Assembly (NCBI GenBank): GCA_009777445.1
Contig: WRLV01000011.1
Coordinates: forward strand, 1 to 40,033
Direction: 5' to 3'
DNA length: 40,033 nucleotides
Source: Oscillospiraceae bacterium
Lineage (GTDB): Bacteria; Bacillota; Clostridia; Oscillospirales; Ruminococcaceae
The position numbers were made by a program, and so were the translations under genes. Numbering within the stretch: position 1 is the stretch's first letter; every line of letters starts with the position of its first letter. Under the pieces are notes generated by a model. That model did not search any database. It was given only the letters and a program-made list of their open reading frames with translations, and was not told the DNA's origin. Below, piece after piece: positions 14,238 through 22,906 of this stretch.

Positions 14238-14522
14238 CTACCACACTTCTTTTCCCATCGGTTTTCCCCAATCATATTCCGTTGGTGCGTACAAGGTTTC
14301 GTCAGCGAGAATTTCGTCTATTGGTTTATGATAAAACGTTTCAAGCCTTTCATCAATGCTTTTTTTAGCACGCCGCTTGCGCGCTGACCTTCTTATTATT
14401 ATAGAATCATTTTCTGCCACAATATCAACTTGGTCGTTTTCTTGAAGCAACAACGAGTCTAATATAATTTTGGGCAATCTTATTGCTTGACTGTTCCCCC
14501 ATCTTTGAATAGTAGTTACCAT
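14238..14522 (-). CDS. mazE: MazE-family antitoxin
   Basis: 94 residues. The N-terminal AbrB/SpoVT-type swapped-hairpin domain (TTIQRWGNSQAIRLPKIIL) binds DNA. The C-terminal tail ends EYDWGKPMGKEVW, matching the conserved MazE 'aspartate-tryptophan-glycine-lysine-proline ... glycine-lysine-glutamate' end that blocks MazF. RBS AAGGAG eight bases before ATG. It normally represses its own promoter, but here only 4 bases separate it from the upstream gene, so a separate promoter would have to lie within that gene. Confidence 0.93.
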   Translation of the reverse strand: MVTTIQRWGNSQAIRLPKIILDSLLLQENDQVDIVAENDSIIIRRSARKRRAKKSIDERLETFYHKPIDEILADETLYAPTEYDWGKPMGKEVW

Positions 14523-14526
14523 ATAA

Positions 14527-15426
14527 TCAACTCCTTTTAAAATCAGAAATCATTTTTTCTATAAGGGTGACAATTCTTGAAGTTGGGCGTTCAAAATAGA
14601 TGTTTTCGATATAAATCAGGTTTTTGTCTTCAACGGCGCGAAGAGAAGAGAATAGCTCGTTGTCGCTTAAATCGTTGACCGTGTATTTATTGTTAAGCAA
14701 GATTATGTCGGGGTTTAATTCAAGCAGTTCGCCTGCCGTGACATAGCCTTCAAGCCCTTGAGCCGCGTTTTCGCCGAAGCATGAAAAAACAGCGTGCTCT
14801 AACGTGCCGTTTGCGGCAATTTTAAAATCCTCTGTTATATAGATAAATTTGCCGATGTTAACCACGTCAGCGTTTTGGCAGGCTTTTAAAATTACGGAAA
14901 ATTGTTCTTCCCCCAACTGCGCACCGGTGAACAACCCTTCTAACACGAGACCTAAACCCTCATAAATCCTCTTAAATTCTTCAAGGTCGTTTGGCGCACC
15001 GATTAAAAGTGTTTTTATACCGTGTTGCTCCATTGCAAACAAGTGATTGGGCGCGATAGGGGTTGAAGTTAAAAGCAAATCGGGTTTAAGCTCGATAATT
15101 CTGTCAATATCCGGTCGCGCACTGCCCCCCACATCGGGAATTAAAGCAGTGTCACGCGGAAAATCACAATAAGAACACAGCCCAATCAGCCTTTCTCCCG
15201 CCCCGAGTTCAAAAACAATTTCAGTGAGCGCGGGGGACAGCGAAACTATAGAGCGCGGCTGAGAGTCTATTACAACATCGTTGATTATAACAGGATACGG
15301 CAAAATCTCAATTTCAGGGGAAGAGGTTGGTTGAGCTTCTTGTTCACCCTCAACAACTATATCACATCCAACAAAGAAAACAAGAATAGCCGACAAAAAC
15401 AGTGGTAAAATTTTCAGTCTTATCAT
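14527..15426 (-). CDS. ABC-type metal/cobalamin substrate-binding lipoprotein (BtuF/FepB fold)
   Basis: About 299 residues. The N-terminal signal with FFVGC fits a lipobox with the acylated Cys at about residue 21-22. Then come VIDSQPRSIVSLSPALTEIVFELGAGERLIG, DVGGSARPDIDRIIELKPDLLL and the long linking helix pattern of the helical-backbone receptor family (iron-siderophore, haem, vitamin B12). The closest look is BtuF-like, and cobalamin would suit the B12-type radical SAM protein nearby, but the ligand is not readable from sequence. No permease or ATPase is adjacent. Start ATG 15426; a TTG one codon earlier is also possible. Stop of dusB and start nearly touch. Confidence 0.8.
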   Translation of the reverse strand: MIRLKILPLFLSAILVFFVGCDIVVEGEQEAQPTSSPEIEILPYPVIINDVVIDSQPRSIVSLSPALTEIVFELGAGERLIGLCSYCDFPRDTALIPDVGGSARPDIDRIIELKPDLLLTSTPIAPNHLFAMEQHGIKTLLIGAPNDLEEFKRIYEGLGLVLEGLFTGAQLGEEQFSVILKACQNADVVNIGKFIYITEDFKIAANGTLEHAVFSCFGENAAQGLEGYVTAGELLELNPDIILLNNKYTVNDLSDNELFSSLRAVEDKNLIYIENIYFERPTSRIVTLIEKMISDFKRS

Positions 15427-15429
15427 CAA

Positions 15430-16425
15430 TCAGAACATACCTCCGGAAGATACCTCATCAATTAATTTGTATAAGTCACCCAAAACCCTCATGTTGTTAC
15501 AAGAATTTCTTAATTTAGCGGCACCTCTTATTCCTTTCAGATACCACCCTGCAACTTTGCGCGCTTCTTTCATGCCTATAAATTCACCCTTCGAGCTTAC
15601 AATAAGCTCAACATGTTCCCTCATAACCGCCATTTTTTCGGCTAAATCGGGCTTATAATCTAAGCGCGTGCCGTGTTCAAACCAGTGCTCTATTTCACGA
15701 AAAAGCCACGGATTGCCGCAGGCACCTCTTCCGACCATCACGAGGTCACAGCCTGTTTGCTCATACATTCTGATACAGTCGTCAAGCGTGCAAACATCGC
15801 CGTTGCCTATTACCGGAATACTCACTGCTTCTTTCACCTGTCGAATAATGTCCCAATCGGCTTTGCCCGAATAAAATTGCTCTCTTGTTCTCGCGTGAAC
15901 GGTGAGCGCGCTTATGCCCGACTTTTGCGCCATTTTTGCCACTTGACAGGCGTTTATGCTGTCTTTGTCCCACCCTGAGCGGATTTTTAAAGTCACCGGA
16001 GTTTTCCCGTCCACCGCGCGAACAACCGCTTTGATAATGTCCTCTAACAATTCAGGGTTTTTCATAAGAGCAACACCCGCCCCATTCCCCACAATCTTAG
16101 GGACAGGGCACCCGGAATTAACATCAATCGGCGAGCCGCCGATGGAACTTGTTTCAAGCACGATTTTGGCGGCGTTTGCCATAAATTCAGGCTCCGCGCC
16201 GAAAAGTTGAACAGACATGGGGGACTCAAGCTCTGTTACCCCCACCAACACTTGCGACTTCTTATCCTCATAACACAGCCCCTTACAGCTGACCATCTCA
16301 CTCGTAACATGCGCCGCCCCAAACCGCTTGGCAATAACCCTAAACGCATAATCCGCAACGCCTGCCATCGGGGCTAACGATGCCGTTTGCTTGAGCGCGT
16401 TTTTACCTATCGTTATATACTTCAT
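15430..16425 (-). CDS. dusB: tRNA-dihydrouridine synthase (DusB type)
   Basis: 331 residues. [23 protein letters not shown] at the start, then [24 protein letters not shown] with the catalytic Cys at 106, [18 protein letters not shown] and IGNGDVC: the full Dus flavoprotein pattern with FMN-binding residues. It reduces specific uridines in the tRNA D-loop with NAD(P)H. A small oddity is Ser in place of the usual Met/Gly before the Gly-Cys of the active loop. First gene of an operon running through cdaR. Confidence 0.93.
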   Translation of the reverse strand: MKYITIGKNALKQTASLAPMAGVADYAFRVIAKRFGAAHVTSEMVSCKGLCYEDKKSQVLVGVTELESPMSVQLFGAEPEFMANAAKIVLETSSIGGSPIDVNSGCPVPKIVGNGAGVALMKNPELLEDIIKAVVRAVDGKTPVTLKIRSGWDKDSINACQVAKMAQKSGISALTVHARTREQFYSGKADWDIIRQVKEAVSIPVIGNGDVCTLDDCIRMYEQTGCDLVMVGRGACGNPWLFREIEHWFEHGTRLDYKPDLAEKMAVMREHVELIVSSKGEFIGMKEARKVAGWYLKGIRGAAKLRNSCNNMRVLGDLYKLIDEVSSGGMF

Positions 16426-16450
16426 ATTCCATCCAATATATACAATTCTA

Positions 16451-16479
16451 ATTATAGCACAAAACCCGAATCAAAACAA
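16451..16479 (-). promoter_or_regulatory. promoter of the dusB-to-cdaR operon
   Basis: Minus strand: TTGTTT (16474-16479), 17-base spacer, TATAAT (16451-16456), 25 bases before the dusB ATG. Confidence 0.65.
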
Positions 16480-16525
16480 GGGCTAAATTTAGGAAATAAT
16501 TTTTTTCTTCTTCTTTTCTTTTTAT

Positions 16526-17368
16526 TCACGATTTCTTCTTAAGCTTAAGCAAAATAACCAACGCTAAAACAACAGCAACCGCAACAACCGCGATATTGAA
16601 AAGCAAAGTGTAATCGAAAGATTGCGGCTCCGGCTCTTCAATCGATACTTCAATCGTGGGGGCAAAGAAAAACTGTGTTATTTCAAGATGGTCGAACTCT
16701 TCATTGATGATTTCGTTTTTATACCTTACAATATCATAAACAGGCGGTTTGACAAGAGGGTCTGCGCCAAAGTGCAGGGTGTAATCTCCTGCACCGCCCT
16801 CAAAAACCAACTCGTCTGCATAGAAGCGCACGACAATACCGCTAATCTTTATAGGTCTATCATCTCCATTGCGAATAGTCAAGAGGAATGTGTCGTCACG
16901 AAACGCTAAACGGTTGAAATAGATGGTCGTGTCAGTGCGAGTTGTATCACCGAAAGTCAAATTATAAAGTTCTTTACTTACGCCTAAAGAAGTGCTTACC
17001 GGTCGTCGAAACATGCTATCGGTTTCAATGGTCATCTGCTCAAGGTTTAAGTTTTTCAGCCCATCGATGAAAACGTGGGTTGTTTTGTCTTCTTCCTCTA
17101 CGCTGAATTTCGGCATAATTTCGGTTTCAATTTTTTCGTCTTTGCCCGTGCGAATGAAAAACGGGAGATATTCACCGTTGGAGTCTTTGATTCTAAGGTC
17201 GGATAAATCGCTGTTTGCGTTGTTATAAATTTCGGGGGTAAGCCTTATGGATTTATATTTGTTTTCGCCGCTGTTTTCGATGGTTGCGGTGTTTATTTGG
17301 GTTTCTTCCGCTAAAATGTTTGTGCAAAATAACGCAAGAAGACTCAAGCTAATTATTTTCTGAAACAT
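16526..17368 (-). CDS. DUF3999-like membrane-anchored extracellular protein
   Basis: About 280 residues from ATG 17368, which gives a clean signal peptide (MFQKIISLSLLALFCTNILA). The frame is open to 17398 and two other starts lie there. The exported part is mostly beta (SIRLTPEIYNNANSDLSDLRIKD, DTTIYFNRLAFRDDTFLLTI). One C-terminal membrane helix (about 252-274) ends in KLKKKS. DUF3999 proteins are typically encoded next to DUF2339 proteins, as here, with an overlap of about 20 bases. Molecular role unknown. Confidence 0.7.
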   Translation of the reverse strand: MFQKIISLSLLALFCTNILAEETQINTATIENSGENKYKSIRLTPEIYNNANSDLSDLRIKDSNGEYLPFFIRTGKDEKIETEIMPKFSVEEEDKTTHVFIDGLKNLNLEQMTIETDSMFRRPVSTSLGVSKELYNLTFGDTTRTDTTIYFNRLAFRDDTFLLTIRNGDDRPIKISGIVVRFYADELVFEGGAGDYTLHFGADPLVKPPVYDIVRYKNEIINEEFDHLEITQFFFAPTIEVSIEEPEPQSFDYTLLFNIAVVAVAVVLALVILLKLKKKS

Positions 17369-19889
17369 CGCTTTGCTCAACATCGCTTTCAACCCCAATC
17401 TTTAATTCTAATCTCTTGCTGAAATATTGATAAACGAACGAAATAGCTACAAGGCTTACTCCTAACGCAAAGTACGAAATTATTCTGTAGCCTTGCGTTA
17501 AAACCGCGAGGTCAACTAAAAACAGTTTTGCAACGGCAAACAGTGAAAGCCCCAACCCCGCCCTTCTTATAAAGGAATATCTTTTCACGAAGCCGAACAA
17601 TATCCAGGCGAGCGCGGTTAATATATAAACTATGCTGAGCCACGCGCTTGCAAAAGACAGGGCATATTGCGCTATTAAATTTTGCGTGAGTATTATTATG
17701 AAATACAACGAAACTATTAGTGGATACCATTCCACCCCTAATTTGCGGTCTAAGACGATTAACTTTATAAAGTCGCTCACCGCAAAAACCGAGAGAAGTG
17801 AAATCAGCGCAAGTGCCGCTGAACCGATAATGGCTACACCGAGTGGGGCTTCGGCGTAATAGGGTGTACTCCAACTGTTTAAGCCGAACAGCCAAAAAAG
17901 CCCTAATATATATAGAATGATTGATATTATTTTAGTCCCTATATCTGATAATACTTTTATTCGCGGCGCGGCATAAGCGATTGAAAACGTCAGTAATATT
18001 GCCAATGCCGAAACAAGATAATCTATGTTATAAAATCTCTGCGCGCTTTGAGTGACACGGTAAAGCAAATCGTTTAGCTCACTGCAAATATACAACGCGT
18101 AAATCCACAAATTTATAATCGCTATGCACTTATAAGTTTTTTGCCAACCGCTTGAGAGCGTTTTTTTATACATATAAGCCCCGAGAATAATTAAACTGCC
18201 GATGGTTACTGCGAAATACTTCCACGAAAAGAGGAAATTGACTCTCAACGTTAAATCAAGGAATAAGAACGCCCACATACACAATCCGTTTATGATATAA
18301 CCGGCAATTTTGAAATGTTTCTGCTCCTTTAAAATTCCGTATGTGGTGAGAGCAACGCCTTGCGCGAGCCAACCGAGTGTCAACCACGCGCTGCCGAATT
18401 GAAACGGAATAATTAAAACCACAAATGTCAAACCCGTCAAATAAAACAACGCTTGCACATGTTTTTCGCCCGAAAAATTCTTTTCGAGTAAGTGACCGAG
18501 CAGAAGATAAATCGCCGCGAAAGCAATTGATAACAGCCCCGTAGCATCGTTCCAACTAAACGAATAAAAGAGCAGATACATAATCAAGCTGCTGAAAAAC
18601 GTGTTAATGGAAAGCAAAACGGCATCCGATTTTTTAAAACGTAAGCGCTCTTTATAAGTGCTGATTATCGGAACTGCCGAATAAACCAAAAACGCAAACA
18701 TTACATAAGCGACGGTTATGAATTTATTATGTAACAGTGCTTTAATATCTGAAGACGACATTATAACCGAAATAACGACCGTGGCGATAATGTTCAGCGA
18801 CATTCCGACGTATGTCGCGATTGTCCATTTTCTCTTGAACGCAACCATCAGCGCGAGTAAATTCAACACAACAAAATAAGCCATCGCGCCGTAAAGCATG
18901 GGAAGGCTGTTGCCATCTATTATTGAAAAGAGCGGTAAATATCCGCCAACAAGCGCAATCGCAAGTATTGTTTGCGAATTATAACGCGTTGACAAAATAA
19001 ATGTGACCGCCGTTATCAGGGCGCATAAAGCCAACGCAGGGTACATTCCAAGAATTTCAAGCCCAAAATAACTTATGGCAAGCGCGGTATAAAGCACGCC
19101 GACTCCCCCGGCGGTTATTCCGAGCGAGAAGACGTTTGGTTTTTTTCTGTTCAAAAGTTCACCCGCCGCAAGCATAATCGCGCCCAACACAAACATCATA
19201 ACGCCTTTGAGCGTATCAGGGAGTTGAACATACGTATAGTGTGCGGCGGTAATAACTCCTATAATAATCAACAATATGCCGATTATATTCAGCAAGTTAA
19301 GCCCGACAAATCTCTCGACATTATTTTTTTTGGTAATGGCTAAAATTTGACTTTCGGTAGTTAGTTCTTGTTTTAGTCTCTCAAATTCGTCATGTTCGTT
19401 CTCTGAAAACGCCCCATGAGTTTGCGCATAGCGTGCGCGTGTCTCTGTGATTTGAACGTTAACCTGCTCTGCCAACTCACCGAGTTTTCGGGAGATTTCG
19501 GTGTCAAGACCGACATTGTTTTCATGCAATGCGTTGGTCATATGCTCTATTCTGCTTTTTATGCTGCACTCAAGAGCACTAAGCCTGTTTTGTTGCCCTT
19601 CAAACAAGCTTTTGAAATATATTTCTAATTTTTCTTTTGTGGTATGAACAATCTTGACTTTTTCATTATAGACCTGCTCATACAATGCGTTCTTCAAGCC
19701 GGTGTTCTGCTGAGACAAGCTTTCGGCAGCCTGTGCTGATTTTTCATATTCGATATTCAGCTTTTCAAGCTCTGCCTTCAGCCTCGCGTTTTCTTTGGTT
19801 AAATCGCTGTTCTCTATGTGTTTGACTTCGTTTTCAAGCTCAGCCAAAAGCTCTTTTTGACGAATGGTAATGTTCCGCAAATCGCTCAT
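17349..19889 (-). CDS. DUF2339-like polytopic membrane protein
   Basis: 846 residues from ATG 19889 (GGAGGG seven bases ahead); the longer frame from 19931 would start inside the promoter. Residues 1-150 are charged coiled coil (RQKELLAELENEVKHIENSDLTKENARLKAELEKL and on). From about 190 onward there are more than 20 hydrophobic helices with short loops, the DUF2339 architecture. A NRKKPNVFSLGITAGGVGVLYTALAISYFG block is typical. No transport or enzymatic motif is recognised. It pairs with the downstream DUF3999 gene; a role in the cell envelope is only a family-level suspicion. Confidence 0.8.
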   Translation of the reverse strand: MSDLRNITIRQKELLAELENEVKHIENSDLTKENARLKAELEKLNIEYEKSAQAAESLSQQNTGLKNALYEQVYNEKVKIVHTTKEKLEIYFKSLFEGQQNRLSALECSIKSRIEHMTNALHENNVGLDTEISRKLGELAEQVNVQITETRARYAQTHGAFSENEHDEFERLKQELTTESQILAITKKNNVERFVGLNLLNIIGILLIIIGVITAAHYTYVQLPDTLKGVMMFVLGAIMLAAGELLNRKKPNVFSLGITAGGVGVLYTALAISYFGLEILGMYPALALCALITAVTFILSTRYNSQTILAIALVGGYLPLFSIIDGNSLPMLYGAMAYFVVLNLLALMVAFKRKWTIATYVGMSLNIIATVVISVIMSSSDIKALLHNKFITVAYVMFAFLVYSAVPIISTYKERLRFKKSDAVLLSINTFFSSLIMYLLFYSFSWNDATGLLSIAFAAIYLLLGHLLEKNFSGEKHVQALFYLTGLTFVVLIIPFQFGSAWLTLGWLAQGVALTTYGILKEQKHFKIAGYIINGLCMWAFLFLDLTLRVNFLFSWKYFAVTIGSLIILGAYMYKKTLSSGWQKTYKCIAIINLWIYALYICSELNDLLYRVTQSAQRFYNIDYLVSALAILLTFSIAYAAPRIKVLSDIGTKIISIILYILGLFWLFGLNSWSTPYYAEAPLGVAIIGSAALALISLLSVFAVSDFIKLIVLDRKLGVEWYPLIVSLYFIIILTQNLIAQYALSFASAWLSIVYILTALAWILFGFVKRYSFIRRAGLGLSLFAVAKLFLVDLAVLTQGYRIISYFALGVSLVAISFVYQYFSKRLELKIGVESDVEQSDVSENN

Positions 19890-19921
19890 GTGTCTGCCCT
19901 CCGCTTCAAGTTTTGTATAAT

Positions 19922-19949
19922 AATTATACACTATTTCTATAATTTGTCA
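19922..19949 (-). promoter_or_regulatory. promoter of the DUF2339-DUF3999 operon
   Basis: Minus strand: TTGACA (19944-19949), 16-base spacer, TATAAT (19922-19927). It places the transcript start near 19914 and settles the gene start at 19889. Confidence 0.75.
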
Positions 19950-20046
19950 AGGTAGCCACAGCGCAAATTGCAAGGAATGGACAAATTAATATAAATATTG
20001 CGCAAAATTTTCATAGCAAAGTTTAAAAAGTTTAAAACTATTATTC

Positions 20047-20075
20047 TTGACATCTTGTTTAATTTATGATATAAT
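20047..20075 (+). promoter_or_regulatory. consensus promoter of tRNA-Ser
   Basis: TTGACA (20047-20052), 17-base spacer, TATAAT (20070-20075): a perfect sigma-A promoter about 70 bases before the mature tRNA. Confidence 0.8.
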
Positions 20076-20147
20076 ATTAAAAGTGAGATTTTCGGGTGGT
20101 CTAATAATTGCTCTTGAGTTTGATTTAGCCAACACGATATTTCTCTT

Positions 20148-20233
20148 GCAGGTGTACCGAAGTGGTCATAACGGGGCGGTCTTGAAAACCGTTTGGGGGA
20201 AACCCCACAGGGGTTCGAATCCCTTCACCTGCG
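20148..20233 (+). tRNA. tRNA-Ser (anticodon TGA)
   Basis: 86 bases. Acceptor stem GCAGGTG (20148-20154) pairs with CACCTGC (20226-20232). The anticodon loop CTTGAAA has TGA at 20183-20185 and is closed by GCGGT/ACCGT. A long variable arm (TGGGGGAAACCCCA) marks a class II tRNA, and the T arm is AGGGG-TTCGAAT-CCCTT. The 3' CCA is not encoded, so it must be added. Confidence 0.95.
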
Positions 20234-20249
20234 GCTGAAAATAAATGAA

Positions 20250-20276
20250 CACCGCCCGGCAGTTTGTCGGGCGGTG
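20250..20276 (+). terminator. hairpin after tRNA-Ser
   Basis: CACCGCCCG-GCAGTTTGT-CGGGCGGTG, a perfect 9-bp stem with a weak T-run (GTTGATTTGG). It shares its stem and loop style (CCCGGCA...TTGT...GGGCGGTG) with the terminator at 39284-39320. Confidence 0.65.
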
Positions 20277-20298
20277 GTTGATTTGGTGTTACGAATTT

Positions 20299-20970
20299 TT
20301 ATTGCAGTTGCAAACTTTCAATTTCTTTGTGTGTTAAACCTGTGGCTTTTTCAATTTGCCACATAGGCATATTCATTGCGATAAGGTTTCGCGCAACCTC
20401 GGCATAACCCTCAACACGCCCCTCTCTACGCCCCTCTCTACGCCCCTCAATAATCCCCTCTTGCTTAGCCCCACGAACAAACATATTATGGTCACGCCGT
20501 GCTTTTTCCCTGCGTTCATACAAATCACGTGCCTTTTCATCGCCAGACAACTCACGCAATCTGACAACAGTCGGTTGAAATTGCGGATTCCTTTCAGCAA
20601 TCATGGTTAGCTCCTCCTCCGTTTCGGCGTTAATAAACTTTGCCCAATCGTACAGTTCTGTGCCATCAGTGTTGGGTGGCAATTTGCTCAACTCAAGCGT
20701 ATGTATTTCCAACAAATCAGAAAATTCAACATTCGATTTTTGGTCGAACATTACGAAACGATGATGATATTCCGGGCTATCGGCAATCAGCGTTTCTTCC
20801 GTAATTATTATGCTTATAACTTTCTTAATTGTGTCGTAATTATCACCGCTACCCATTTGCTCTGTTATGAGTTTTGAACTGTAATAAATTACGCGTTCTT
20901 TAAGCTCGGGAGTTACTCGAAGTTGAATTTCTATATGGATTGTCTTTTTGCTTAACAGGCAAAATCGCCT
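20299..20970 (-). pseudogene. second internally deleted Rpn-like (PD-(D/E)XK) gene
   Basis: An ORF of 185 codons starts at ATG 20856, but the same frame is open to 20970. It codes HIEIQLRVTPELKERVIYYSSKLITEQM before the ATG, the same core-to-middle segment as in 697-1305. Upstream of the HIEIQ segment the frame meets a stop. In another frame, TTG 20989 after a GAGGTG site begins SSRIIKAILPVKQKD, which may be the remains of the true N-terminus, so the first half was deleted and the frame lost. The C-terminus has three short tandem copies coding GRREGRREGRVEG and ends EIESLQLQ. Probably non-functional. Confidence 0.7.
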
Positions 20971-21015
20971 TTATAATTCTACTGCTCAAAATAACACCTC
21001 GCTTTCTGTAATATT

Positions 21016-21044
21016 ATTTTAGCATATTTGATTTTAAAAGTCAA
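21016..21044 (-). promoter_or_regulatory. promoter of the second broken Rpn-like gene
   Basis: Minus strand: TTGACT (21039-21044), 17-base spacer, TAAAAT (21016-21021). It closely matches 1303-1331. Confidence 0.6.
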
Positions 21045-21078
21045 GTTTTTTGAAAATTTGTAGCTGTTTATAAGAGAA

Positions 21079-21160
21079 GGGACGGGCAAGCCCGTCCCCT
21101 ACAACTCGTCCGCGCAAGCGGACACAATAATTGTCAATTGTCAATTGTACATTGTCAATT
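21079..21160. repeat. composite repeat at the 3' end of uxaC
   Basis: In order: the palindrome GGGACGGGC-AA-GCCCGTCCC (21079-21098), a hairpin GTCCGC-GCAA-GCGGAC (21108-21123), then several TTGTCAATTG units (21130-21160) that run into the uxaC stop codon. The last residues of UxaC are coded by the repeat. Confidence 0.6.
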
Positions 21161-22558
21161 GTTCGTCAGGTATTCCTTAACATTATAATAAGAAACATCC
21201 TCAACTATTTTAGACAGCCTTTTCATGTCAGCAGGGTATTCGCCTTTTTCAACCCATTCCCCTATTAAATTGCAGAGTATTCTTCTGAAATATTCGTGGC
21301 GTGGGTAGGACAAGAAGCTTCGTGAATCGGTTAACATTCCGATAAATCCTGCCAAAAAGCCGTCATTGCCTAACGAAATGAGTTGCTCGCACATTCCGGT
21401 GTTGTGGTCGTTGAACCACCACGCCGAGCCGTGCTGAATTTTGTTGACACAACTGCCGTCTTGAAAACAGCCTGCAATTGTGTCTATGACGGCGTTGTCG
21501 TTCGGATTAAGACTATATATAATGGTTTTGGGGAGGGTGTCGTCTTTTGTTAACGCGCCCAAGAAATCAGCCATCAGAGATGCGGGGGCGAAATTGCTTA
21601 TGCAGTCAAACCCGGTGTCGGGTCCCAATCTCTCGAACATTAGAGGATTGTTATTGCGTTTGCAACCATAATGCAACTGCATGAGCCACCCCATTTTGTG
21701 ATATTGCACCGCGCTGAACAGCATGAATGCCGTTTTATAATTTCTGATTTCAGTCTCTGTCAATGTCTCGCCTTTTACGCGCTTGCTGAAAATTTGTTCG
21801 ATTGTCTCATTGCTTGCCGGCAGATAGTCAACGTACTCCAACGCATGGTCAGAGACGTTACAGCCCATGGTGGCGAAAAAGTTCATACGGTTAATGGCGG
21901 CCGCCTTTAAGTCCTCGAAGCTTTTGATTTCAATATTGCTTTTCTCTGATAATTTAGCGATATAATCACAGAACTCAGGGCTTTCAATGTTCATCGCCTT
22001 GTCGGGTCTCCATGCGGGCAAAACTTTGACATCAAAAGTTTTGTCTTCGGCAATGGCTTTGTGCCACTCAAGTGAGTCAATCGGGTCGTCTGTCGTGCAA
22101 ATTAGTTCAACGTTGCTTTGTTTGATTAAGCCGCGAACCGACATCGCGGCTTCTTTAAGTTTTTCGTTGCAAAGCTCCCAAACTTCTTGAGCCGTGTCGC
22201 CTGACAATACCCCATGATAACCGAAATAACGTTGAAGTTCAAGATGAGTCCAGTGGAAAACAGGGCTGCCGATACATTGACAGATGGTCTCAGCGTATTT
22301 TTGAAACTTCTCGCGGTCAGAAGCGTCACCCGTTATGTATTTTTCGTTCACCCCTGCACAACGCATAAGTCGCCACTTATAATGGTCGCCACCGAGCCAA
22401 ACCCTCGTGATGTTCTCGAACCTCAAATCTTTGGCAATCTCCTCAGGGTTAATGTGACAGTGGTAATCAATAATGGGTAGCTTTTTGGAATAATCGTGAA
22501 ACAGCCGCACCGCCGTTTCGTTGTGAAGCATAAAATTCTCGTCCATAAACTTTTTCAT
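21155..22558 (-). CDS. uxaC: glucuronate/galacturonate isomerase
   Basis: 467 residues from ATG 22558, nine bases after AAGGAGGAA. PIIDYHCHINPEEIAKDLRFENI is the conserved metal-binding N-terminus, and THLELQRYFGYHGVLSG, LICTTDDPIDSLEWH, NPNDNAVIDTIAGCFQDG and GMLTDSRSFLSYPRHEYFRR are the family's other blocks. It converts D-galacturonate to D-tagaturonate (and D-glucuronate to D-fructuronate). It is the only gene of the pectin island on the minus strand, transcribed divergently from uxaB. Confidence 0.97.
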   Translation of the reverse strand: MKKFMDENFMLHNETAVRLFHDYSKKLPIIDYHCHINPEEIAKDLRFENITRVWLGGDHYKWRLMRCAGVNEKYITGDASDREKFQKYAETICQCIGSPVFHWTHLELQRYFGYHGVLSGDTAQEVWELCNEKLKEAAMSVRGLIKQSNVELICTTDDPIDSLEWHKAIAEDKTFDVKVLPAWRPDKAMNIESPEFCDYIAKLSEKSNIEIKSFEDLKAAAINRMNFFATMGCNVSDHALEYVDYLPASNETIEQIFSKRVKGETLTETEIRNYKTAFMLFSAVQYHKMGWLMQLHYGCKRNNNPLMFERLGPDTGFDCISNFAPASLMADFLGALTKDDTLPKTIIYSLNPNDNAVIDTIAGCFQDGSCVNKIQHGSAWWFNDHNTGMCEQLISLGNDGFLAGFIGMLTDSRSFLSYPRHEYFRRILCNLIGEWVEKGEYPADMKRLSKIVEDVSYYNVKEYLTNN

Positions 22559-22594
22559 GAGCAAGTTCCTCCTTAAATAAATTTATCATTATTA

Positions 22595-22623
22595 ATTATA
22601 CCGCTATTTTTAGCTTAAATCAA
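22595..22623 (-). promoter_or_regulatory. uxaC promoter
   Basis: Minus strand: TTGATT (22618-22623), 17-base spacer, TATAAT (22595-22600), about 37 bases before the ATG. Confidence 0.7.
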
Positions 22624-22640
22624 TAGCAAAAACAAAAATA

Positions 22641-22680
22641 GTTGTTATGCACAACATATATGACTAAATATGTACATATT
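22641..22680. promoter_or_regulatory. palindromes between uxaC and uxaB (operator candidates)
   Basis: GTTGT-TATGC-ACAAC (22641-22655) and the perfect 14-base palindrome AATATGTACATATT (22667-22680) lie upstream of both divergent promoters. They are the best-placed candidate sites for a shared uronate-responsive regulator. AT-rich sequence makes chance palindromes more likely. Confidence 0.35.
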
Positions 22681-22750
22681 AGATAAATAAGAGGGTTAGG
22701 TTGCCTTTAGTAAATATAAATAAATTTTTTAAATTATTTCGGCTAAATAC

Positions 22751-22779
22751 TTGACATATTCACAAACAAGTAGTATAAT
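22751..22779 (+). promoter_or_regulatory. promoter of the uxaB-uxaA operon
   Basis: TTGACA (22751-22756), 17-base spacer, TATAAT (22774-22779), a perfect consensus. Just downstream AGGTAT-GTAAAAA-ATACCT (about 22789-22807) forms an inverted repeat over the start of the transcript, a possible repressor site. Confidence 0.75.
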
Positions 22780-22906
22780 GTTAAATAAAGGTATGTAAAA
22801 AATACCTATTATCCCTGTCTATAATTGAGAAAAAACCGACAAACTGCTTAAATACACAGAAAATTCAACAAGCACGATTGTGCAGAAAGGGCACGGGTGA
22901 ATATTT

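Noticed and set aside
14527-15426. Riboswitch (cobalamin) in front of the BtuF-like gene
   Set aside because: The gene starts immediately at the dusB stop codon and there is no leader to hold one.
20047-20238. 63-codon ORF over the tRNA-Ser gene
   Set aside because: Overlaps promoter and tRNA; the tRNA cloverleaf explains the sequence.
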